NCBI RefSeq assembly: GCF_014384745.1
Contig: NZ_JACRSO010000003.1
Location: 186,001 to 250,000, forward strand
Direction: 5' to 3'
Length of the DNA: 64,000 bases
Source: Luoshenia tenuis
GTDB lineage: Bacteria > Bacillota > Clostridia > Christensenellales > GCA-900066905
Below are positions 55,109 to 62,870 of this stretch, piece after piece (positions within the stretch are counted from its first letter, which is position 1; the number at the start of each line of letters is the position of its first letter). The position numbers were made by a program, and so were the translations under genes. Under the pieces are notes generated by a model. It was not told where the DNA came from. It did not search any database and saw only the letters and a program-made list of their open reading frames with translations.

Positions 55109-55384
55109 ATGAGACAGTGTATGGATGCGGAGAACCTGCACCGCAGGCTGAAAAAGATCATCGGCCAGGTCCAGGCAATCGACCGGATGGTGGATCAGGA
55201 CGTACCCTGTGAGGACGTGCTTTCGCAGATAAACGCCGCAAAATCGGCCCTGCACAAGGCGGGGCAGGTGGTGCTGGAAGGGCACATTCAGCATTGTGTG
55301 CGCGATGGGATCGAGCATGGCGACGCGGATAAGACCATTGAAAGCTTTGCCAAGGCTGTAGAGCGGTTTTCAAATATGGGTTAG
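55109..55384 (+). CDS. csoR: CsoR-family copper-sensing repressor
   Basis: A 91-residue all-helical tetrameric repressor of the CsoR/RcnR family. LHRRLKKIIGQVQAIDRMV is the DNA-binding first helix. The Cu(I) ligands Cys34 (VPCEDVL), His59 and Cys63 (EGHIQHC) match the Cys-His-Cys triad, so copper sensing is favoured over formaldehyde or nickel. GGAGG precedes the ATG. It represses itself and the P-type ATPase gene that follows. Confidence 0.93.
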   Translation: MRQCMDAENLHRRLKKIIGQVQAIDRMVDQDVPCEDVLSQINAAKSALHKAGQVVLEGHIQHCVRDGIEHGDADKTIESFAKAVERFSNMG

Positions 55385-55439
55385 CCTTTACGATTGACAC
55401 CAGCGGCTGCTTTTCCGGCCGCTGGTTGTTTTTTACCCC

Positions 55440-55491
55440 TTGACAATCCTATACCCCTATAGGTATATTATGCACATACCCCTATGGGTAT
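55440..55491 (+). promoter_or_regulatory. P-type ATPase promoter with two CsoR-type operators
   Basis: TTGACA, 18 nt, TATATT. One operator (TATACCCCTATAGGTATA, 55450-55467) fills the spacer; a second (ATACCCCTATGGGTAT, 55476-55491) covers the start region and reaches the ribosome site. Confidence 0.8.
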
Positions 55492-55506
55492 ATAGGGAGG
55501 TTGTAT

Positions 55507-57375
55507 ATGGAAAAGCTGGAAAGAATTTTGGCATGGGGCGGATTTAAAAAGGACATCGTATGCCTTGCTCTATCGGGAATAGCGCTGCTGATCAGCATAT
55601 TTGACCTGCTCCCGTTGCCCTTTGACGCGGCATGGATAGCGATTGTATTATGCGGTGTGCCCATTGTTTTAGAGGCATTGATCGGCTTGGCGACGGCTTT
55701 TGATATAAAAGCGGATGTGCTGGTCTCTATTGCGCTGATCGCCTCTGTCATTATCGGTGAAGATTTTGCGGCAGGAGAGGTGGCCTTTATCATGCAGCTA
55801 GGCGCGCTGCTGGAAGAGATGACGGTGGCGAGGGCGCGAGCGGGTATCGAGCGGTTGGTAAAACTAAGCCCCCAGTCGGCCAGGGTGCTTATGGAGCAGG
55901 GCGAACGCATGATCCCTGCAGGGGAGGTAAAGGTAGGGGATATCTTGCGCGTACTGCCCGGGGAGAGCATACCGGTAGACGGCGTGATTTTGACGGGGCA
56001 GACCTCGATTGATCAGGCGGTGATGACGGGGGAATCCTTACCGGTGGATAAAGCGGCAGGCGATGAGGTCGCCAGCGGCACCGTCAACCAATTTGGCTCT
56101 TTTGATATGCGGGCGACCAGGGTAGGAGAGGATAGTTCTATCCAACGCATGATTCGCCTGGTGCAATCGGCCGATGCGGGCAAGGCTAAAATCGTAGGGC
56201 TTGCGGACCGCTGGGCTACGTGGATTGTCATCATCGCCCTCAGCGCTGCTGGGCTGACGTGGATGTTTACCGGGCAGATCATCCGGGCGGTAACGATCCT
56301 GGTGGTGTTTTGCCCTTGCGCGCTGGTGCTGGCAACGCCGACTGCGATCATGGCGGCCATTGGCAATGCGACCCGGCACGGCTTTTTGGTACGGGAAGGG
56401 GATGCGCTGGAGCGATTGGCCGGCGTAGCACGCATCGCCTTTGATAAGACCGGGACGCTGACCTATGGAAAGGCACAGGTGACGGCGGTAAAATGTATGA
56501 CGCCCCGCTTGGAAGAAGCGGAGCTGTATGCGCTGGCTGCCTCGGCAGAGCGGCGCTCAGAACATCCGCTGGGCAAGGCGGTGGTACAGGGGTATCAAAG
56601 CCAGGGCAAAGGCGCGCTACTAACGCCAGAGCGCTTTCAGATGATCCCCGGCCGCGGAGTAGCCGCAAAGGTTGGCGCCCGGATGGTATTAGCGGGCAAT
56701 GCTGCACTTTTGCAGGACAACGGCATCATTCTCTCGGCGGCAGAAAAAGAGGCGAGGGACTACCTGGAGGAAGGCTGTACCGTGATCTATGTAGCGGTAG
56801 ACGGCGAGGCGGCAGGTTTTCTGGCCCTGGCCGATACGCTTCGGGCGGATAGCCCAGATATGATCGGGCAGATCTCCAGGCTGGGGATCATGCCCGTGCT
56901 GCTCACGGGTGATCACGCGCGCGCAGCCGGGGCGATTGCCGCGCAGGCGGGTATTGCACAGGTGCACGCCGGCTGCCTGCCGGAGGATAAGCTCAACTGG
57001 ATCGCGCAAAGTCAGGCACAGGGCCAGCACGTTTGTATGATCGGCGATGGCATTAACGACGCGCCGGCGCTGAAAAAGGCGGATGTGGGCATTGCCATGG
57101 GTGGGATAGGCAGCGACATCGCCGTTGACGCGGCGGACATCGCACTGGTGGATGACGAAATACGGGAATTGCCCCATCTGCTGGCGCTGTCCAAGCGAAT
57201 GATGGTCACCATTAAATGCAACCTGGCATTTTCCATGGCGCTTAATTTTCTAGCTATTGCGCTGGCTATTACGGGGGTGCTGAACCCCGTGGTGGGCGCG
57301 TTGGTGCATAATGCCGGGTCGGTGCTGGTCATCGTCAACTCCGCCGTGCTTTTAAAATGGCGAAGACGAAGATAG
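55507..57375 (+). CDS. P1B-type heavy-metal-translocating ATPase
   Basis: 622 residues from the ATG at 55507 (GGGAGG 6 nt upstream). It pumps a soft metal ion out of the cell. It lacks the usual N-terminal CxxC metal-binding domain. The membrane site is C269-P-C271 (VVFCPCALVLATPTA), phosphorylation D313 (DKTGTLT), then SEHPLG and GDGINDAPALKKADVGIAMG. Its last membrane helices read VGALVHNAGSVLVIVNSAVLL, closer to zinc/cadmium-type pumps than to the MxxSS of classical CopA. CsoR operators argue for copper, so specificity is unsettled and I give no symbol. Confidence 0.92.
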   Translation: MEKLERILAWGGFKKDIVCLALSGIALLISIFDLLPLPFDAAWIAIVLCGVPIVLEALIGLATAFDIKADVLVSIALIASVIIGEDFAAGEVAFIMQLGALLEEMTVARARAGIERLVKLSPQSARVLMEQGERMIPAGEVKVGDILRVLPGESIPVDGVILTGQTSIDQAVMTGESLPVDKAAGDEVASGTVNQFGSFDMRATRVGEDSSIQRMIRLVQSADAGKAKIVGLADRWATWIVIIALSAAGLTWMFTGQIIRAVTILVVFCPCALVLATPTAIMAAIGNATRHGFLVREGDALERLAGVARIAFDKTGTLTYGKAQVTAVKCMTPRLEEAELYALAASAERRSEHPLGKAVVQGYQSQGKGALLTPERFQMIPGRGVAAKVGARMVLAGNAALLQDNGIILSAAEKEARDYLEEGCTVIYVAVDGEAAGFLALADTLRADSPDMIGQISRLGIMPVLLTGDHARAAGAIAAQAGIAQVHAGCLPEDKLNWIAQSQAQGQHVCMIGDGINDAPALKKADVGIAMGGIGSDIAVDAADIALVDDEIRELPHLLALSKRMMVTIKCNLAFSMALNFLAIALAITGVLNPVVGALVHNAGSVLVIVNSAVLLKWRRRR

Positions 57376-57408
57376 GTTTGACTATAAAACATCCTTTGGT
57401 TGGGAAAA

Positions 57409-57440
57409 GAAAAGCACAGGCTTTCAGCCTGTGCTTTTTT
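57409..57440. terminator. Bidirectional terminator
   Basis: A 12-bp stem AAAGCACAGGCT / AGCCTGTGCTTT with flanking A and T runs between convergent genes. Confidence 0.88.
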
Positions 57441-57467
57441 GCGGTTAGAGAGGGCAGCATATACGCG

Positions 57468-58232
57468 TTACACTGCCAGAATCCCGCCATCTACGGCCAG
57501 GATATGCCCGGTCACATAGTCTGAGGCGGCGCTGCCCAGAAAGATAAAGGCGCCGCGCAGCTCTTCTGGCGTGCCCCAGCGGCCCATGGGGAGGCGGTCC
57601 AGGGTTTTGGGGTACTCCACCGGATCCTGGCGCAGGCCGGAGCTGATCTCGGTCTCGATAAAGCCGGGGGCCACGCCGTTGACACAGATCCCATAGGGCG
57701 CCCATTCGTGCGCCAGGGATTGGGTGAGCAGCTTGAGCGCGCCCTTGGAGGCGGCGTAGCCCTCGATCTGGCGCTTGCCCAGGTAGCTGTGCAGGGAGCA
57801 CAGGTTGATGATCTTACCGCTGCGCTGAGGGATCATGCACTTTGCCGCCAGCTGGGAAAGGTGCAGGGCGCTTGTCAGGTTGAGCTCCAAGATACGGTCC
57901 CAGGCGTCGAGGGGATAATCCGCTGCCGGGAAATCTTCGCACATCCCGGCGTTGTTGATGAGGATATCCACGCCGCCAAGCGCAGCTACAGCTTTTTCAA
58001 AGGCATGTTCGCGCGCGGCGCGATCCTGCAGGTCCACTTGAAAGCCATAGGCGGGTGCACAGGGCGTATGCAATGCCTGCGCCGCATCCAATACCGCGCT
58101 GGAGCGGGCCAGCAGGGCAACCGACGCGCCCAGTTCGTGGTAGCTTTCCGCCACCGCCCGGCCAATGCCGCGGGATGCGCCGGTAATGACGGCGCGCTTG
58201 CCCTTTAGGTCAAATAATTCTGCTGCTTTCAT
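57468..58232 (-). CDS. SDR-family oxidoreductase
   Basis: A 254-residue classical short-chain dehydrogenase. Cofactor motif TGASRGIGRAV (residues 18-28), NNAG (about 91), the catalytic Ser region NLCSLHSYLG and YAASKGALK (Tyr/Lys) are intact; the usual structural Asn is in the ELNLTSALHLS block. C-terminal PMGRWGTPEELRGAFIFLGS is typical of gluconate/keto-sugar dehydrogenases, but the substrate is open. 21 bp after the lipoprotein gene, likely one operon. Confidence 0.88.
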   Translation of the reverse strand: MKAAELFDLKGKRAVITGASRGIGRAVAESYHELGASVALLARSSAVLDAAQALHTPCAPAYGFQVDLQDRAAREHAFEKAVAALGGVDILINNAGMCEDFPAADYPLDAWDRILELNLTSALHLSQLAAKCMIPQRSGKIINLCSLHSYLGKRQIEGYAASKGALKLLTQSLAHEWAPYGICVNGVAPGFIETEISSGLRQDPVEYPKTLDRLPMGRWGTPEELRGAFIFLGSAASDYVTGHILAVDGGILAV

Positions 58233-58253
58233 ATCGTGCTCCCTCCTTACGTT

Positions 58254-59222
58254 TCAGCCGTTGGTGTTGCCTGGGATGGGATAACCGTATTTGGTCTTAT
58301 ACGGCAGGGTATGATCCTCCAACAGAGTATCCTCGTTGATCATAAAATAGTTCTCCCGCGGCGTACCGGCGGAGGTGCCGCCGCCATCGTCGGCATACCC
58401 AGGGTCGTCATAGGTCGGGTCAATATAATAGACCTGGTCGTCCATCTTTACCAGGTTCCATTCGTGGCCCACGTTATCAGCATACCCGATCACCCGGATG
58501 CAGTAAAAGCCGGCCAGGTTGGCGATGTACTGAAAGGTGCGCGCGTATCCGGAACAGACTGCTTCGCCCCGCACCAGCGCGCCATAGATGTTGGAACAAT
58601 CCCGGTAGACCTCGTTATCCTTCATGGCCCCGTTGGGGTCATAAGGCTTGTTTACGTCATAATCCGTATAATAACGGGCGATGCCGATCACATTATCGTG
58701 GATATAGCGCAGCTGCTCGGCATCGCTCCCGATGGAGGGCAGCTCGTCGATAATGGGGCGCACCATCTGGTCGATCACGTCCTGGGCCTGGGCCACCTCG
58801 TCGGCGGTCATATAATAGGTATAGGTGATCTTTTGGACGGAGGCGCCGTCGGTTTGCAGGTTGAGTTTGGGATACAGGTAGAAAAACTCCGGATGGTCGT
58901 AGAGAATGTATTCAAATACCTTGTTGACCTCGTCCTGCTGGGCGTCGCCATTTAAATGGGTCACCGGCTCTAAGGCCTGGATCTCAAACATCAGCCGGTC
59001 GTACAGTTTTTTTTCATCGGCATTCAGGGTGGCATAACCCGCAGGCTCGGTAAAGGCCTGGGCTTTGCGGGTATCCGAGGAGAAGTCCGCCTCCGGGTCG
59101 TCGGCTAACAGATCCGCCCCTGAGGTGGCGGCGGGCGCATCGCCCTGCCCCAAAAGGCTGCACCCGGGCAGGGCGGTGAGCAGCCCCAAAACCAATAGCA
59201 GTGATATCGTTTTTTTCAACAT
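58254..59222 (-). CDS. Lipoprotein with transglutaminase-like domain
   Basis: 322 residues. The signal peptide ends in ALPGC (Cys21). After an Asp/Ala-rich linker, a helical region (about 60-180) leads to a transglutaminase-like papain-fold domain with Cys223 (GEAVCSGYARTF), His253 (VGHEWNLV) and Asp268 (YYIDPTYDD), a complete triad. Such extracellular domains act as peptidases or cross-linkers of cell-wall material; the specific role is unknown. Promoter at 59273-59302. Confidence 0.85.
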   Translation of the reverse strand: MLKKTISLLLVLGLLTALPGCSLLGQGDAPAATSGADLLADDPEADFSSDTRKAQAFTEPAGYATLNADEKKLYDRLMFEIQALEPVTHLNGDAQQDEVNKVFEYILYDHPEFFYLYPKLNLQTDGASVQKITYTYYMTADEVAQAQDVIDQMVRPIIDELPSIGSDAEQLRYIHDNVIGIARYYTDYDVNKPYDPNGAMKDNEVYRDCSNIYGALVRGEAVCSGYARTFQYIANLAGFYCIRVIGYADNVGHEWNLVKMDDQVYYIDPTYDDPGYADDGGGTSAGTPRENYFMINEDTLLEDHTLPYKTKYGYPIPGNTNG

Positions 59223-59272
59223 AATGGCCTCGCTTCAGCATCAATCATTGCGGCGCGCCGGGCGCCGCCTTT

Positions 59273-59302
59273 ATCATAGCATACCGCTAGGGCAGGGGAC
59301 AA
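59273..59302 (-). promoter_or_regulatory. Promoter for the transglutaminase-like lipoprotein
   Basis: TTGTCC, 18 nt, TATGAT, leftward. Confidence 0.5.
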
Positions 59303-59319
59303 GAGAGGGAGAAAGTGGT

Positions 59320-59376
59320 ATGATAAAAATAAGGAATGAATGGAAAAACGGTTTGCTGGTGCGGCGAACCGGGTAG
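59320..59376 (+). CDS. Possible 18-residue peptide upstream of tldD
   Basis: A short frame, MIKIRNEWKNGLLVRRTG, has an AGAGGGAG ribosome site about 9 nt before its ATG and ends 36 bp before tldD. It could be a leader peptide, a TldD/E substrate or chance. No family match from memory. Confidence 0.25.
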   Translation: MIKIRNEWKNGLLVRRTG

Positions 59377-59412
59377 CCTTAAAAAGAGATTAGACCACAA
59401 GGAGGAAGGAAA

Positions 59413-60798
59413 ATGCTGGATCGGGATGCGGCCCTGGGTGCGCTGCAGATCGCGCAAAAGGGCGGAGCGGATTTTGCCGAAGTATTTATGGAGGATACGG
59501 AGAGCACGGCGCTGAGCATGGTCGGCGGTAAGATGGAAAACGCGCAGACCGGCCGTATATTCGGCGCGGGCGTGCGGGTGATGCGGGGCGTTACAGCGGC
59601 CTATGCCTATACCAATGACGTGAGCCGCTTAGGGCTTGCCCGGGCGGCGCAGCAGGCGGCCGCGGCACTGGACGCTCAGGCGGGAAGCCCTGAGGAGATT
59701 GCCTTTCAGGTGGAGGGCGATGGCCGGGCGATTTGGGCGCAGCAGCTGCCCGGAAAGGTGCCGGGGGCGGAAAAGGCCGCACTCGTGCGGGAAGCGGACC
59801 GGGCGGCGCGGGATATTTCGCCCGAGATCGTGCAGGTATCCTGCGGCTATAGCGATGTGGATCAGCGGATCTGGGTGTGCAATACCGCAGGGCTGTTTGC
59901 CCAGGACCGGCGTGTGCGGGTGCGCCTGGCGGTGCAGGCGGTGGCCTCTGACGAGCAGCAGAACCAGACGGGGTTTGAAGGGCCGGGGGCAGCTATGGGC
60001 TTTGAGGCGTTTCGCACGCGGATCGATCCGGCTTTGGCGGCGCAAACGGCGGCGCGCACAGCCGTTACCATGCTGCACGCAAGGGAGTGCCCGGCGGGCC
60101 GCTTCCCCGTTGCGATCGATTCCGGCTTTGGCGGGGTGATCTTTCACGAGGCTTGCGGCCACTCTTTAGAGGCCACCAGCGTGGCCAAGGGCGCGTCCGT
60201 ATTCTGCGGCATGCGGGGTAAACCCATCGCCGCGCCCTGCGTTACCGCCATTGACGACGGCACCCTGCCGGGAGAGTGGGGCTCGGCAGCTATGGACGAC
60301 GAGGGCAACCCGACCCGGCGGGTGGTGCTGATCGAAAACGGCATCCTTAAAAATTATCTGGTGGACCGGCTGGGCGGCCGGCGCATGGGTATGGAGCCCA
60401 CAGGCTGCGGACGGCGCCAATCCTACCGGTTCACGCCTACCTCGCGCATGTCCAATACTTTTATCGCCCCGGGGGAGAGCACAGATGAGGAGATCATCGC
60501 CTCGATCGACAAAGGCTTGTACGCCAGAAAGATGGGCGGCGGCTCGGTCAACCCGGTGACGGGGGACTTCAACTTCGCCGTGCAGGAGGGGTACTGGGTC
60601 AAAAACGGCAGGATACAGGATGCCGTGCGGGGCGCCACCCTGATCGGCAAAGGCGCGGAGGTGCTGATGAAGATCGATAAAGTGGGCGGCGTGCTGGCTC
60701 TGGGCCAGGGCATGTGCGGCTCGCTGTCGGGCAGCGTGCCCACCAATGTGGGCCAGCCGATGATCCGGGTATCGTCCATCACTGTGGGCGGCAGATAG
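59413..60798 (+). CDS. tldD: Metalloprotease TldD
   Basis: 461 residues. TldD forms a heterodimer with TldE that degrades unfolded peptides and trims leader peptides of some modified peptides. The zinc motif HEACGH (H245, E246, H250) is intact, followed by SLEATSVAKGASVF; the C-terminal GGGSVNPVTGDFNF and GQGMCGSLSGSVPTNVGQP are diagnostic. AAGGAGG precedes the ATG; the tldE ATG follows 12 bp after its stop. Confidence 0.95.
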   Translation: MLDRDAALGALQIAQKGGADFAEVFMEDTESTALSMVGGKMENAQTGRIFGAGVRVMRGVTAAYAYTNDVSRLGLARAAQQAAAALDAQAGSPEEIAFQVEGDGRAIWAQQLPGKVPGAEKAALVREADRAARDISPEIVQVSCGYSDVDQRIWVCNTAGLFAQDRRVRVRLAVQAVASDEQQNQTGFEGPGAAMGFEAFRTRIDPALAAQTAARTAVTMLHARECPAGRFPVAIDSGFGGVIFHEACGHSLEATSVAKGASVFCGMRGKPIAAPCVTAIDDGTLPGEWGSAAMDDEGNPTRRVVLIENGILKNYLVDRLGGRRMGMEPTGCGRRQSYRFTPTSRMSNTFIAPGESTDEEIIASIDKGLYARKMGGGSVNPVTGDFNFAVQEGYWVKNGRIQDAVRGATLIGKGAEVLMKIDKVGGVLALGQGMCGSLSGSVPTNVGQPMIRVSSITVGGR

Positions 60799-60810
60799 GA
60801 GGGGTTGAAG

Positions 60811-62163
60811 ATGACGTTTGACGCTTTTAAAGATCGGGTCTTTCAGCAGGCCAAGGCGGCGGGGCTGGAAGAATTTGAGCTATATTACACCGATGGGGAA
60901 AAATTTGCGGTAACCGTGTTTGAAGGGGAGGTGGAATCCACCGATATCTCCAAAACCGCCGGGGTGGGTTTCCGCGCCAAATGGCAGGGAAGTATGGGCA
61001 CCAGCTTTACAGAGGCGCTGGATGAGCGCGCCGCCGGAGAACTGGTGACCCACGCGATGGAGAGCGCACAGCTCAAACACGCGGACGGAGAGGAGTCCTT
61101 CCAGCCGGGCGGGGCGGCCTATGCCCATTGGCCAGAGCAGGGGCAAGGGCTGCAGGCGATCACTGCTAGCCAGAAGATCGAGCTGGCCCAAAGCCTTGAG
61201 CGCAGGGCTAAGGCGCTGGACGAACGGGTGCAAAGCGTGCAGCATTGCAAGGTGCAGACCGGCCGCGGCAGCGTGCGCCTGGTCAACTCCCTGGGGCTGG
61301 ATGTACAATTTACCTCGGGGATGGCGATGGCCATGCTCGAGCCCGTAGCAGCCCAGGGGCAGGAACGCAAAAGCGGATTTGCCTACCGGGGCGCGGATCA
61401 GTGGGCGCAGCTGGATGCGGACGGCCTGGCGCGCGAAGCGGTAGAAGACGCGGTAGACGCGCTGGGAGCGGGGCCGCTGCGCACCGGCCGGTATGAAGTG
61501 ATCTTTAAACCACAGGTCATGTGCGACTTTCTGGCGACCTTTGCGGGCTGCTTTAGTGCGGATGCGGCGCAAAAGGGCCTCTCGCTTCTGGCGGGAAAGG
61601 AGGGGGAAACGGTGGCTTCCCCTGCGGTCAGCCTGATCGATAACCCGCTGATGCCGCAGGTGCTGGGTGCGGCCCCCTTTGACGACGAGGGCGTGCCGGG
61701 CAGGGAAAAGCTGGTGATACGCGAAGGCGTGCTGCAGACCCTGCTGCATAACCGAAGGACGGCGGCCAAGGCCGGGATCGAAAGCACGGGTAACGCCAGC
61801 CGGGCGGGCTATGCCGGGCGGATCGGCGTGGCCCCTACGATATTTTATCTGGCCCCCGGCCCGGTGCATACGGAGGCGGCGCTGGCGGCCCAGAAAAAAG
61901 CCTTCTACGTTACGGCGCTGGAGGGCCTGCATGCCGGGGCCAACGCGGTCAGCGGGGATTTTTCCCTCTCCGCCCGGGGCTTTTTGCTTGAAAACGGCCA
62001 GCGGGCCCAGCCGGTGGAGCAGGTGACCCTCTCGGGTAACTTTTACCAGGTGCTAAGGGAGATCGTCAAGGTGGGGGACGACCTGTATTTTGACCTGCCG
62101 GGGGGCAGTTGTTTTGGCAGCCCGACGGTATGGCTGGGCGAACTGAATGTGGCAGGCAAATGA
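60811..62163 (+). CDS. tldE: TldE/PmbA-family protein
   Basis: 450 residues from the ATG at 60811, which has AGGAGGGG 6 nt upstream; a TTG at 60805 is the alternative. It lacks the HExxxH zinc motif, as expected for the non-catalytic partner TldE (PmbA). ISKTAGVGFRAKWQGSMGT, NSLGLDVQFTSGMAM and GANAVSGDFSLSARGFLLENG are family blocks. Immediately after its stop codon the ncRNA promoter begins. Confidence 0.93.
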   Translation: MTFDAFKDRVFQQAKAAGLEEFELYYTDGEKFAVTVFEGEVESTDISKTAGVGFRAKWQGSMGTSFTEALDERAAGELVTHAMESAQLKHADGEESFQPGGAAYAHWPEQGQGLQAITASQKIELAQSLERRAKALDERVQSVQHCKVQTGRGSVRLVNSLGLDVQFTSGMAMAMLEPVAAQGQERKSGFAYRGADQWAQLDADGLAREAVEDAVDALGAGPLRTGRYEVIFKPQVMCDFLATFAGCFSADAAQKGLSLLAGKEGETVASPAVSLIDNPLMPQVLGAAPFDDEGVPGREKLVIREGVLQTLLHNRRTAAKAGIESTGNASRAGYAGRIGVAPTIFYLAPGPVHTEAALAAQKKAFYVTALEGLHAGANAVSGDFSLSARGFLLENGQRAQPVEQVTLSGNFYQVLREIVKVGDDLYFDLPGGSCFGSPTVWLGELNVAGK

Positions 62164-62198
62164 TTAAAAATGATAAATAAAAATATTTGAACAAATAC

Positions 62199-62227
62199 TT
62201 GACGGATTTTGATCGCAGTGCTAAGAT
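62199..62227 (+). promoter_or_regulatory. Promoter of the large noncoding RNA
   Basis: TTGACG, 17 nt, TAAGAT, starting 36 bp after tldE. Predicted start near 62234. Confidence 0.75.
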
Positions 62228-62233
62228 GAAGAT

Positions 62234-62816
62234 GACAAAAGGGAAAGGAAATAAGAATAAGAAGCGGATGGTGTGTAAGAATCCGCAAATTCTTGAAAGG
62301 GGGCGATTCCGTTGTACGAAGATCAGCAGTGGCAGCGTTTAGCTGGACGGAATCGTATTCCGGCCTGCTAAACGCAAAGCGAGCGTGAGCCCGGGCGGCC
62401 TTAAAAAAGCTAGGGCGGGCAGCTCACAAAAGCGGGATAGGTAAACGCGGCTATCCTGCGGGCGGGAGGATTTGCAACCGCTTATAATAGGCCCAAAAGG
62501 TAAAACCCAGGATGGCTTATATACCGGCAGCGTTAAAAAGAGTAAACAGACGGCCGTTAGGCTGGCGCCCCGGCAAGAGGGGCGAAGGAGAAAGGTAAGA
62601 GCCGGTCATATCGTAAGAAAGGGCTGAGGGTAAAGCCTTAAAGGCTCCGCGAGAAACATCACAGGGAAAAGTGATGACAATCGCATACATCCAAAGTAGA
62701 GGCGGCTTAGACGCTTTGAAAGCAGTAGAAGCGTAACAAGAGTCTTTGAATTGGAGGAAACAGTAAAAGTACAAAGCGCGGGGAGAGACGAATAAAGTCT
62801 CTCCCCCTTTTATTTT
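62234..62816 (+). ncRNA. Large structured noncoding RNA candidate (about 580 nt)
   Basis: An independent transcription unit between tldE and deoB with its own promoter and a strong terminator, no supportable frame in six, and dense complementarity. Helices seen: 62264-62269/62281-62286; 62304-62312/62347-62355 (9 bp); 62335-62343/62367-62375 (9 bp), interleaved with the last to make a pseudoknot; 62385-62390/62422-62427; 62432-62440/62451-62459 (9 bp, one G-U); 62566-62571/62579-62584; 62599-62603/62643-62647; 62658-62662/62671-62675; 62711-62716/62729-62734; terminator stem 62780-62789/62797-62806. Purine-rich single strands (GGUAAAAC, GGAGGAAAC) separate them. Not RNase P, tmRNA, SRP or 6S by the signatures I know. 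Size is in the range of ROOL and OLE RNAs, but family membership is unproven. Confidence 0.75.
62780..62816 (+). terminator. Terminator of the noncoding RNA
   Basis: A 10-bp perfect stem GGGGAGAGAC / GTCTCTCCCC, 7-nt loop GAATAAA, then CTTTTATTTT. Confidence 0.9.
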
Positions 62817-62870
62817 GGCGGCAGGGGGGATAGAATAAACGTAAGATGATGGACTGGAGGAAAACGCAAC

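Noticed and set aside
62517..62774. 85-codon minus-strand frame inside the noncoding RNA
   Set aside because: No ribosome site, no recognisable family, and it overlaps RNA helices and is antisense to the promoter/terminator unit.
62234..62816. RNase P RNA or tmRNA
   Set aside because: The GAGGAAAGTCC and ACAGAA...GGCTTA arrangement of RNase P, and the tag-coding and tRNA-like ends of tmRNA, are not present in the right order.
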